A stretch of 6,911 nucleotides of DNA, taken from positions 1 to 6,911 of the forward strand of contig JACMIV010000023.1 of the NCBI GenBank assembly GCA_014380965.1, given 5' to 3'. Positions within the stretch are counted from its first letter, which is position 1; every line of letters starts with the position of its first letter. The notes below the pieces were generated by a model. It was given only the letters and a program-made list of their open reading frames with translations. It had not been told where the DNA came from and made no database searches. Origin of the DNA: Rhizobiaceae bacterium. Lineage in GTDB: Bacteria; Pseudomonadota; Alphaproteobacteria; Rhizobiales; Rhizobiaceae. Positions 1 to 5,849 of the stretch are shown here, one piece after another. A program made the translations under genes and the position numbers.

Positions 1-306
1 CGAGCCGGCGCGCGGATCATCGCGGGCGGGACACGCGTCATCCTCGTCGAGGGCAATTACGTGCTTCTCGACGCCGAGGGCTGGCGCGACCTCTCCCCGC
101 TCTTCGACGTGACCGTCATGGTCCGGGCGGACGAGGCGGTGCTGGAGGCGCGATTGCGGGAACGCTGGGCGCGCTTCGATGCCGCGGCGATGACGGAAAA
201 GATGGACGGCAACGATCTTCCGAACATGCGCCTCGTCCTTCGAAGCAGCCTGCCCGCGCATTACGTTCTCGATACCGATGCCGGAACCGCCGATGCCGAG
301 TCATGA
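1..306 (+). CDS. P-loop kinase-like protein (uridine kinase / FrcK-like), 3' part only
   Basis: This is the C-terminal 101 residues of a gene that begins before the window; frame 1 is open from the first base to the TGA at 304-306. The visible part carries the segment EGNYVLLDAEGW (residues 17-28), followed by a predicted beta strand (FDVTVMV) and an Arg-rich helix (LEARLRERWARF). It then has GNDLPNMRLVL, a signature I associate with the uridine kinase/phosphoribulokinase-like kinases annotated in rhizobia as fructose transport kinase FrcK and in enterobacteria as YggC. Such proteins bind ATP through an N-terminal P-loop, which lies outside the window, so the phosphate-donor site cannot be checked. 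The physiological substrate is uncertain: sugar, nucleoside or pantothenate-like compounds are all possible. The 3' end overlaps the start of rsmE, which suggests the two genes are co-transcribed and translationally coupled. Family assignment is fairly safe; specific substrate is not. Confidence 0.72.
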   Translation, partial: RAGARIIAGGTRVILVEGNYVLLDAEGWRDLSPLFDVTVMVRADEAVLEARLRERWARFDAAAMTEKMDGNDLPNMRLVLRSSLPAHYVLDTDAGTADAES

Positions 307-1048
307 CTTCAAGAGCCCGAGGCTCTTCACCGCAGAGGCGCTCGGCGACGGCTTGTCTTTCGAGGCGAGCGCCGAGCAGGCGAACTATCTTCTCAACGTC
401 CTGCGCCTCGACGAGGGCGCTGCCATTCTTCTCTTCAACGGACGGGAAGGGGAGTGGCGGGCCGATCTGTCGCGTCCGTCGAAGAAGCGGCTGGTGCTCC
501 GCCCTCTCGCGCGCATCCGCGACCAGACTCCGATCCCGACGCTGCACTACCTCTTTGCCCCGCTGAAGTCGGCGCGGCTCGACTACATGGTCCAGAAGGC
601 GGTGGAGATGGGGGCCGGCCGGCTTCAGCCCGTGATGACGCAGCATGTCCAGGCGCCGCGGATCAACGTCGAAAGAATGCGGGCGAATGCGATCGAGGCG
701 GCCGAGCAATGCGGCATCCTGTCCGTTCCGGACTGCTGCGAGATGATGCGGCTCGCCGACGTCCTCGATCGTCTCGATCCGGCGCGCACGCTCCTCTTCT
801 GCGACGAGCGCGAGGCGGAAGCGAGCCCCATCGATTATCTGAGACGCGAGCCGAGAGGACCGATCTCGCTGCTCATCGGCCCTGAAGGCGGGTTTTCCGA
901 GGAGGAGCGGCGGCTTCTCCGCTCCACGAAAGGCGTCCTGCCGATCTCGCTCGGGCCCCGGATCCTCAGGGCCGACACGGCCGCCGTCGCCGCGCTCGCC
1001 GTAGTGCAGGCGGCGATCGGGGATTGGGACGGATCCTCGCCACGCTGA
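293..1048 (+). CDS. rsmE: 16S rRNA (uracil(1498)-N3)-methyltransferase RsmE
   Basis: RsmE uses S-adenosylmethionine to methylate N3 of U1498 in helix 44 of 16S rRNA, in the assembled 30S subunit in the cytoplasm. The 251-residue product has the usual family length. An N-terminal PUA-like RNA-binding part (about residues 8-75, starting PRLF) is followed by a SPOUT methyltransferase domain. Diagnostic motifs are K102 and E105 in QKAVEMGAG, AAEQCG at 136-141, the SAM-binding knot loop LLIGPEGGFSEEE at 193-205, and LGPRILRADTA at 220-230. The last has Asp where many homologues have Glu. The start at 293 is preferred because GGAA at 283-286 sits 6 bases upstream and the protein then begins close to the conserved PRLF. 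An in-frame ATG at 278 would add five residues but has no visible ribosome binding site. The gene overlaps the preceding kinase-like gene by 14 bases. Function is confident; the exact start is less so. Confidence 0.95.
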   Translation: MPSHDFKSPRLFTAEALGDGLSFEASAEQANYLLNVLRLDEGAAILLFNGREGEWRADLSRPSKKRLVLRPLARIRDQTPIPTLHYLFAPLKSARLDYMVQKAVEMGAGRLQPVMTQHVQAPRINVERMRANAIEAAEQCGILSVPDCCEMMRLADVLDRLDPARTLLFCDEREAEASPIDYLRREPRGPISLLIGPEGGFSEEERRLLRSTKGVLPISLGPRILRADTAAVAALAVVQAAIGDWDGSSPR

Positions 1049-1073
1049 TCCGGCTGGCCGCAGCGTTCACGCC

Positions 1074-1102
1074 TTGGCACTTGCGGAACGGAGCGAAAGA
1101 TT
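1074..1102 (+). promoter_or_regulatory. Weak candidate sigma-70-type promoter for gshA
   Basis: TTGGCA at 1074-1079 matches the -35 consensus TTGACA at five of six positions. Seventeen bases downstream, AAGATT at 1097-1102 matches the -10 consensus at only three positions. Position and orientation suit gshA, and alphaproteobacterial -10 boxes are often poor, but this is a by-eye match in GC-rich DNA and may be chance. Confidence 0.22.
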
Positions 1103-1169
1103 TCAGAGAGCCTCGGGCCCTGATCCGTCGCAGCCACCGGTCCGTCCGGAGCGCGACATGCCGACAGCC

Positions 1170-1175
1170 GAGGAG
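1170..1175 (+). promoter_or_regulatory. Ribosome binding site of gshA
   Basis: GAGGAG lies five bases before the ATG at 1181. It is a good Shine-Dalgarno match and fixes that ATG as the start, in agreement with where homology to glutamate-cysteine ligases begins. Confidence 0.7.
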
Positions 1176-1180
1176 CCGCC

Positions 1181-2554
1181 ATGGCGCGCGACACCACAGA
1201 CGCAACGCTCGTCACCTCCCTCGACGATCTCGTCCAGCACCTCCAGGGCGGCGAAAAGCCGGCAGAGGCCTTCCGGATCGGCACCGAACACGAGAAGTTC
1301 GGCTTCTATGCGGACGACCTGTCGCCCGTTCCCTATGCGGGCGAGCGCGGCATCGAGAAACTCCTCGAAGGCATGCAGGCGCTGTCGAACTGGGAGCCGA
1401 TCATCGACGACGGCAAGCTGATCGGTCTCGTCGGCATCGACGGGCAGGGGGCGATCTCGCTGGAGCCAGGCGGCCAGTTCGAGCTTTCGGGCGCGCCGGT
1501 GAGGACGATCCACGACACCTGCCGCGAGTCCAACCAGCATCTGCGCGAGGTCCGTCAGGTGGCCAAGGCGCTCGGCATCGAGTTCCTCGGCCTCGGTTCG
1601 AGCCCGACCTGGACGCTGGCCGAGACGCCGATCATGCCGAAGTCCCGCTACGAGATCATGCGCGCCTACATGCCGAAGGTCGGCACGCGCGGGCTCGACA
1701 TGATGTTCCGCACGACGACGATCCAGGTCAATCTCGACTTCGCCACCGAAGCCGACATGCGGCGCAAGATGCAGATCGGCATGCGCCTGCAGCCGGTCGC
1801 ATCGGCGCTGTTCGCCAACTCGCCTTTCACCGACGGCAAGCCGAATGGCCTCGTATCCTGGCGCTCGGACGTCTGGTCCGACGTCGACAACCGGCGCTCG
1901 GGCCTCCTGCCCTTCGTCTTCGAGCCCGACTTTACCTATCGCCACTATGCCGAATGGGCGCTCGACGTGCCGATGTATTTCGTCATGCGCGACGGGCACT
2001 ATCATGACGCGACGGACGTGACCTTCCGGCAGTTCATGGATGGAGCGCTGAAGGGCAGGATCGCCGATGCCGAGCCCACGATGGGCGACTGGGCGAACCA
2101 TCTGTCGACGCTGTTTCCAGATGTCCGCCTGAAGCGCTTCATCGAGATGCGAGGCGCCGACGGCGGCCCGTGGCGGCGCATCTGCGCCCTGCCGGCCTTC
2201 TGGGTGGGGCTGCTCTACGACGAGACGGCGCTCGCGGAGGCGGAGGCCCTCACGGGCGACTGGAGCTTCGAGGAGGTCTCCGCCATGCGGGCGGACGTTC
2301 CGAAAAACGGCTTCCGCACGCCCTTCCGCGATGGCGCCGTGCTCGACCTCGCCCGGTCGGCCGTCGCCATCTCGAAGGCGGGCCTTCAGCGCCGCGCCCG
2401 GCGGAACGAGGAGGGCGACGACGAAAGCGTTTTCCTGGCGCCGCTGGAGGAGGTCGTCGCGCGCGGCACGACCTCGGCCGAGGATCTCGTCCGTCTCTAC
2501 GAGGGGGAATGGGGTGGCGACATGACGAAGGTATTTCGGCATCTGACATATTGA
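1181..2554 (+). CDS. gshA: Glutamate-cysteine ligase (plant/alphaproteobacterial type)
   Basis: The enzyme (EC 6.3.2.2) joins L-glutamate and L-cysteine at the expense of ATP to give gamma-glutamylcysteine, the rate-limiting step of cytoplasmic glutathione synthesis. The 457-residue product matches the GCS2 family shared by plants and alphaproteobacteria, not the enterobacterial GshA class. Visible hallmarks are FRIGTEHEKFGF at 31-42 (substrate and metal-binding region of the active site), ISLEPGGQFELSG at 92-104, FRTTTIQVNLD at 176-186, and a C-terminal stretch from residue 398 (KAGLQRR) to the Tyr-ending EGEWGGDMTKVFRHLTY that parallels plant GSH1. Only two cysteines are visible, at 114 and 335. 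I therefore see no basis for the regulatory disulfide pair described for plant enzymes. The start is set by the GAGGAG ribosome binding site. The gene probably has its own promoter in the gap after rsmE. No gshB is present in the window. Confidence 0.95.
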   Translation: MARDTTDATLVTSLDDLVQHLQGGEKPAEAFRIGTEHEKFGFYADDLSPVPYAGERGIEKLLEGMQALSNWEPIIDDGKLIGLVGIDGQGAISLEPGGQFELSGAPVRTIHDTCRESNQHLREVRQVAKALGIEFLGLGSSPTWTLAETPIMPKSRYEIMRAYMPKVGTRGLDMMFRTTTIQVNLDFATEADMRRKMQIGMRLQPVASALFANSPFTDGKPNGLVSWRSDVWSDVDNRRSGLLPFVFEPDFTYRHYAEWALDVPMYFVMRDGHYHDATDVTFRQFMDGALKGRIADAEPTMGDWANHLSTLFPDVRLKRFIEMRGADGGPWRRICALPAFWVGLLYDETALAEAEALTGDWSFEEVSAMRADVPKNGFRTPFRDGAVLDLARSAVAISKAGLQRRARRNEEGDDESVFLAPLEEVVARGTTSAEDLVRLYEGEWGGDMTKVFRHLTY

Positions 2555-2598
2555 ACCCATCGGGATCGGCCGGCCGCAGGACGAGCGACGGCGTCGTT

Positions 2599-2616
2599 CT
2601 GCAGAAGCCTCTGCGG
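2599..2616 (+). terminator. Weak hairpin downstream of gshA
   Basis: CTGCAGA at 2599-2605 can pair with TCTGCGG at 2610-2616 (one G-U pair) around a four-base AGCC loop. Only a short ATTT follows, not a full T tract, so it is at best a weak intrinsic terminator or a transcript-end stabiliser. It lies 45 bases after the gshA stop. Confidence 0.25.
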
Positions 2617-2644
2617 CATTTGCCCGCTCCTTCGAGGCCATAAC

Positions 2645-2669
2645 GGAACTCCGCACGATTGCATCGGTT
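2645..2669 (+). promoter_or_regulatory. Candidate EcfG/RpoE2-type general stress promoter of the PKS operon
   Basis: GGAAC at 2645-2649 is followed after exactly 18 bases by TT at 2668-2669, in the context GGTT. This agrees with the GGAAC-N18/19-TT pattern described for the alphaproteobacterial general stress sigma factors EcfG/RpoE2, whose fuller -10 is CGTT, so one base deviates. Transcription would start near 2675-2678, leaving a leader of about 30 bases before the TTG start. A poorer sigma-70-like pair, TTGCAT (2659-2664) and TGTACT (2681-2686) with a 16-base spacer, overlaps it and is an alternative. Confidence 0.45.
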
Positions 2670-2697
2670 GAGCGAGAAGTTGTACTCGCACAGCACC

Positions 2698-2701
2698 GGA
2701 A
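2698..2701 (+). promoter_or_regulatory. Weak ribosome binding site before the TTG start
   Basis: GGAA sits six bases before the TTG at 2708. It is a short Shine-Dalgarno match, but it supports the TTG as the true start because the residues that follow (AYLNRIATAVPP) already belong to the conserved N-terminus of the synthase family, and no upstream ATG or GTG in frame is better placed. Confidence 0.4.
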
Positions 2702-2707
2702 CGTCTT

Positions 2708-3775
2708 TTGACCACCGCCTATCTCAACCGGATCGCGACAGCGGTTCCTCCGAATGACGTGCACGAGGCGTTTTTGGGTTTTGCCGACAAATTGCTGCGG
2801 GACAAGCGCGGACACGCCGCCTTTCGCCGGATGGCGAAGCGAGGACAGATTGACCATCGCTGGTCCTGCCTTACCGCTGCTCCGGCGGATTCGGTTACCA
2901 CGCTCGATGAAGAGGGATTCTACGCCTTCGGCAGGTTTCCATCCACCGGCGAGCGCATGCGCCGCTATGAGATCGAAGCGCCGGGACTGGCCGGAAAAGC
3001 GGTCGAAGCGCTCGAGATAGAGGATCCCGCCAGCCTAACCCATCTGATCATCATATCCTGCACGGGCCTGTCGGCACCGGGTGTCGATTTCGAGCTGATC
3101 CGGCGCTTCGGGCTCAATCCGTCGATCGAGCGCACCGTCGTCGGCTTCATGGGCTGTTACGCCGCTATCAACGGTCTCAAGCTCGCCCGACATATCATCC
3201 GGTCGGAGCCGCGATCGCGAGTCCTGCTCGTCAGCCTGGAGTTGTGCACGCTGCATCTTCAGGAGGCCGGCAATTTGGAGCAGGTGCTCACCTTCATGAT
3301 TTTCGGGGACGGGTGCGCCGCGGCGCTGATCACGGCGGAGCCCCACGGCTTCGCGCTCGATGCCTTCCATGCGATGCTGGTGCCGCAGACGGCCGAGCAC
3401 ATCACCTGGAACATCGGCGATCTCGGCTTCGACATGGTTCTTTCAGGCGGGGTGCCGGCGGGTATTGCGGACGGGCTGCGGGCCGGCACGGCGCCGATGC
3501 TCCTGGACCGAGCTGTCGGCGACATTGATCTTTGGGCGGTTCATCCGGGCGGTCGATCGGTGCTCGACGCGGTCGAGACGGCTCTGGAGCTTCCCGACCA
3601 AGCGCTGGCGCCATCGCGGGAAGTGTTGCGCAGTTACGGCAACATGTCGTCGGCAACGATCCTCTTCGTGCTGCAAGCGATGTTGCAGGACGATCCGGCC
3701 GGCAAGAACGGCTGCGCTATGGCCTTCGGTCCGGGTCTCGTGGCGGAGACGATGCTCTTCAGCGCGGCGGCCTGA
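2708..3775 (+). CDS. Type III polyketide synthase (chalcone synthase-like)
   Basis: This homodimeric ketosynthase family loads an acyl-CoA (or acyl from a carrier), extends it with malonyl-CoA and cyclises the product to a resorcinol, phloroglucinol or pyrone. The 355-residue length is typical of bacterial members. The full catalytic triad is visible: Cys150 in GFMGCYAA, His279 in WAVHPGG and Asn312 in YGNMSSA. Further family marks are SCTGLSAPGVDFEL at 117-130, FGDGCAAALI at 199-208 and the C-terminal AFGPG loop at 339-343. Translation starts at a TTG, which suggests modest expression. It is the first gene of a tight operon with a methyltransferase and a flavoprotein. That context, known from phenolic-lipid operons such as srsABC, favours an alkylresorcinol or alkylpyrone made from a fatty acyl starter; this is inference, since starter specificity cannot be read from motifs. 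No dedicated fatty acid synthase genes are nearby, so starters would come from general metabolism. Confidence 0.93.
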   Translation: MTTAYLNRIATAVPPNDVHEAFLGFADKLLRDKRGHAAFRRMAKRGQIDHRWSCLTAAPADSVTTLDEEGFYAFGRFPSTGERMRRYEIEAPGLAGKAVEALEIEDPASLTHLIIISCTGLSAPGVDFELIRRFGLNPSIERTVVGFMGCYAAINGLKLARHIIRSEPRSRVLLVSLELCTLHLQEAGNLEQVLTFMIFGDGCAAALITAEPHGFALDAFHAMLVPQTAEHITWNIGDLGFDMVLSGGVPAGIADGLRAGTAPMLLDRAVGDIDLWAVHPGGRSVLDAVETALELPDQALAPSREVLRSYGNMSSATILFVLQAMLQDDPAGKNGCAMAFGPGLVAETMLFSAAA

Positions 3776-3779
3776 ACGG

Positions 3780-4508
3780 ATGAGCGCGATCGATTTTTCT
3801 CGTCGGGCGACCACTCCCGAGCTGATGGACACGGAGGATTGCGATTTCGCCACCTTCCGGGGCTGCCTCGTGGATCTTGCCAGGGTCAATCGCCTGACGC
3901 TCGCCTACCGGTCGACGATCGCCTACCTCGATCGGCTCGAGCGCTCCGCACGTCTGCCGAAGGGACGTGCCCTCGAAATCATCGATGTCGGCAGCGGTTA
4001 CGGCGACATGCTGCGGCGCGTCGCCGCTTGGGCGGCCCGGCGCAACATCCAGGTCCAGCTGACGGGGATCGACCTCAATCCATGGTCTGCGGAAGCGGCT
4101 CGCGAGGCGACCCCGGTCGAGGTGCCCGTCGTCTGGCGCACGATGGATGTCTTCGACTTTCGGCCCGACACCCGGCCCGATCTCGTCATCAGCTCGCTCT
4201 TCACCCATCACCTCGACGACGCCGCTCTCGTCCGCTTTTTGGTCTGGATGGAGGAGACGGCCTCGATCGGCTGGTTTGTCAACGATCTTCACCGGCACGA
4301 ACTGCCCTACCGTGTTTTCGCCACCGCCTCTCGCGCGATGCGCGCACACCGCTTCGTCCAGAACGATGGGCCGATCTCGATCACGCGCAGCTTCGTTGCG
4401 GAGGATTGGCGCGCGTTGCTGACGGCGGCCCGGATACCGGCGAAGGGCACGAGGGTGGACTGGTGGATGCCGTTCCGCCTGTGCGTCTCGCGGGTCCGCG
4501 AGCTGTGA
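3780..4508 (+). CDS. Class I SAM-dependent methyltransferase of the PKS operon
   Basis: The 242-residue product is predicted to transfer a methyl group from S-adenosylmethionine to the polyketide product or a later intermediate. The Rossmann fold is shown by motif I, IIDVGSGYGDML (67-78), whose glycine-rich loop binds SAM. LTGIDLNPWS (94-103) follows, with an acidic residue (Asp98) at the end of strand 2. Asp123 lies in TMDVFDF, and motif IV-like DLVISSLFTHHLDD is at 134-147. There is no signal peptide or membrane segment. The ATG at 3780 lies four bases after the synthase stop with no strong ribosome binding site of its own, pointing to translational coupling. The 3' end overlaps the next gene by four bases. 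Position between a type III synthase and a flavoprotein suggests O-methylation of a resorcinol hydroxyl, or C-methylation if the flavoprotein product is a quinone. Substrate and target atom are not determined by the sequence. Confidence 0.85.
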   Translation: MSAIDFSRRATTPELMDTEDCDFATFRGCLVDLARVNRLTLAYRSTIAYLDRLERSARLPKGRALEIIDVGSGYGDMLRRVAAWAARRNIQVQLTGIDLNPWSAEAAREATPVEVPVVWRTMDVFDFRPDTRPDLVISSLFTHHLDDAALVRFLVWMEETASIGWFVNDLHRHELPYRVFATASRAMRAHRFVQNDGPISITRSFVAEDWRALLTAARIPAKGTRVDWWMPFRLCVSRVREL

Positions 4509-5632
4509 CCCGCATCCGCGATGCCATCGTGATCGGCGGCGGTCTCGCCGGGTCGGCGCTGGCGCATAGTCTGGCGCAGGCAGGTCGTGACGTTACGCTT
4601 GTCGAGCGCGAAAGTGGGCCGCATGACAAGGTCTGCGGCGAGTTTCTCAGCCACGAGGCGATCTTCTACCTTCGCCGGCTGGGCCTGGATCTGGAGGACC
4701 TCGGAGCAGTTCCGATCGAAACGGTGGGCGTCGCGGCTCGTGGAAGGTTGGTCACATGTCCCCTGCCTTTCCAGGCGCTCAGCCTGTCTCGACGTCGGCT
4801 CGACGAAGCCCTCACACAGCTGGCGGTCGAAGCCGGCGCTGAATTCCTTCGCGGCAGCGGTGTCAATACGCTGGTCGGGAAGCAGGGGAGCTGGACGGCG
4901 CGGCTTGCCGACGGACAGCATCTGGAGGCACGCGACGCCTTCATCGCGACGGGCAAGCATGACCTGCGCGGATGGAAGCGTCCGCCAGGCAGCCAGAACG
5001 ACCTCATCGGCCTGAAGCTATATTACCGGTTGAAGGCTGGAGAAGCCGCCGAACTGAGGAGGCGGGTCGAGCTGATTCTGTTTCCCGGCGGCTATGGCGG
5101 GCTTCAGCCGATCGAAGACGGGTGCGCCAATCTCTGCCTTCTGGTCGGGAAGGATCGCTTCGCGGAGGCGGGCCATTCGTGGGAGGCTCTCCTCGGCGAC
5201 ATCGGGCGGGACTGCCCGCATCTGGCAGGTCGCCTCGACGAGGCAATCGCGGTTCGAGACCGGCCGATCGCGATCACCTCCATCCCCTATGGCTTCGTGC
5301 GGCAGGAAGCGACGGATTGCTGGCATCTCGGGGATCAGTCGGCTGTCATTCCATCCTTCGCCGGAGAGGGCATGTCGATGGCCCTGCACAGCGCTCATCT
5401 GGCGGCCCGGTGTCATCTTTCGGGCGGTTCGGCAAACGACTTCCAGAAGCGCTTCGCTGCCGACGTCGCGGGGCAAGTTCGCCGCGCGACGCTTCTCTCC
5501 CGACTGCTGGTGCATGGCTGGGCGCAGACGGTGTCGGCCGGCGGTCTTTCAGTGCTGCCTTCCATTCTCGCGGCAGTCGCTTCAAACACTCGCCTGCCGG
5601 CAGCCTCGCTGCTGCGTGGCGCTTCAAGCTAG
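4505..5632 (+). CDS. FAD-dependent oxidoreductase of the PKS operon (hydroxylase or geranylgeranyl-reductase-like)
   Basis: The 375-residue product is a flavoprotein of the large PHBH-fold class that includes aromatic hydroxylases and geranylgeranyl reductases. The N-terminal dinucleotide-binding motif is AIVIGGGLAGSALA (7-20), ending in the ribose-binding acid of TLVERE (31-36). KVCGEFLS (42-49) is shared with the geranylgeranyl reductase branch. FIATGKHDLRGW (146-157) corresponds to the second adenine/ribose contact, and LGDQSAVIPSFAGEGMSMAL (275-294) is the GD motif that holds the FAD ribityl and pyrophosphate. A moderately hydrophobic C-terminal stretch (about 333-358) could support membrane association. 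The GTG start at 4505 overlaps the methyltransferase stop as GTGA, and the binding motif begins within ten residues, so the start is well supported. By analogy with SrsC, it may hydroxylate the resorcinol ring toward a quinone. Reduction of an unsaturated side chain is an alternative. The TAG ends at 5632 and no gene of the operon follows directly. Confidence 0.87.
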   Translation: MTRIRDAIVIGGGLAGSALAHSLAQAGRDVTLVERESGPHDKVCGEFLSHEAIFYLRRLGLDLEDLGAVPIETVGVAARGRLVTCPLPFQALSLSRRRLDEALTQLAVEAGAEFLRGSGVNTLVGKQGSWTARLADGQHLEARDAFIATGKHDLRGWKRPPGSQNDLIGLKLYYRLKAGEAAELRRRVELILFPGGYGGLQPIEDGCANLCLLVGKDRFAEAGHSWEALLGDIGRDCPHLAGRLDEAIAVRDRPIAITSIPYGFVRQEATDCWHLGDQSAVIPSFAGEGMSMALHSAHLAARCHLSGGSANDFQKRFAADVAGQVRRATLLSRLLVHGWAQTVSAGGLSVLPSILAAVASNTRLPAASLLRGASS

Positions 5633-5849
5633 GGTATCGGAACGCCGAGCAAGATGTCGGGACCGGCGTTGGCAGGCGGCGCAGCGATGGCGAGCAGCGG
5701 CGCCTCCACCATCGGGTAGCCTCCGGTCTGCTGTCGGCCGCGAGGGTTCCAACCATGCTGACCCCTCGAAGCTTCACAGCGGCGCCAAAGCCGTTCATTC
5801 TCCGATTCTTGAATGAGCCGCGCTTCAAGCGAGGCCGGAGGAGGATGAA
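5633..5849. other. Intergenic region between the flavoprotein and the DUF937-like gene
   Basis: These 217 bases hold no gene that I can support: the frames that stay open lack ribosome binding sites and resemble no family. An inverted repeat TCATTC (5795-5800) / GAATGA (5811-5816) with a ten-base loop lies near the right end. An 11-base direct repeat flanks the gap. No clear terminator for the polyketide operon is visible. A promoter for the downstream gene is expected here; TTCACA at 5773-5778 with CATTCT at 5796-5801 (17-base spacer) is the best match by eye and is weak. Confidence 0.45.
5837..5844 (+). promoter_or_regulatory. Strong ribosome binding site
   Basis: GGAGGAGG ends five bases before the ATG at 5850. 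It is the best Shine-Dalgarno match in the window and selects that ATG over the out-of-frame ATG at 5845, predicting efficient translation of the downstream protein. Confidence 0.75.

Larger units (their letters stand above)
1049..1180. other. rsmE-gshA intergenic region
   Basis: These 132 bases separate the rsmE stop from the gshA start. I see no clear hairpin followed by a T run, so no intrinsic terminator for rsmE can be called. The region holds a possible sigma-70-like promoter (reported separately) and the gshA ribosome binding site at its right end. A leader of roughly 70 bases would result if that promoter is used. No small coding region with a ribosome binding site is apparent. Confidence 0.5.
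2555..2707. other. gshA-type III PKS intergenic region
   Basis: These 153 bases follow gshA and precede the polyketide operon. They contain a small hairpin that could mark the end of gshA transcription, then a GGAAC...TT promoter-like pair and a GGAA ribosome-binding-like motif close to the TTG start. No convincing small gene is seen. The arrangement fits an independent transcription unit beginning here. Confidence 0.6.

Noticed and set aside
278..292. Alternative upstream ATG start for rsmE
   Set aside because: No Shine-Dalgarno motif precedes it, while the ATG at 293 has GGAA at suitable distance; the choice changes only five residues.
1103..2857. Long open frame on the - strand opposite gshA (584 codons)
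   Set aside because: It is antisense to a clear gshA, its translation is Arg/His-rich with no family resemblance, and it reflects the GC-biased third codon positions of the real gene.
3839..4504. In-frame upstream extension of the flavoprotein through the methyltransferase gene, which could suggest a fusion protein
   Set aside because: The flavin-binding motif begins immediately after the GTG at 4505, and the extension translates to a shadow of the methyltransferase.
5639..5670. Second GGAAC (5639-5643) with CGTT (5667-5670), resembling a stress promoter for the downstream gene
   Set aside because: The distance between the two elements is 23 bases, well outside the 16-17 expected for GGAAC to CGTT.
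5795..5816. Inverted repeat TCATTC/GAATGA as a terminator
   Set aside because: Only six A/T-rich pairs around a ten-base loop with no T tract on the + strand; too weak to call.
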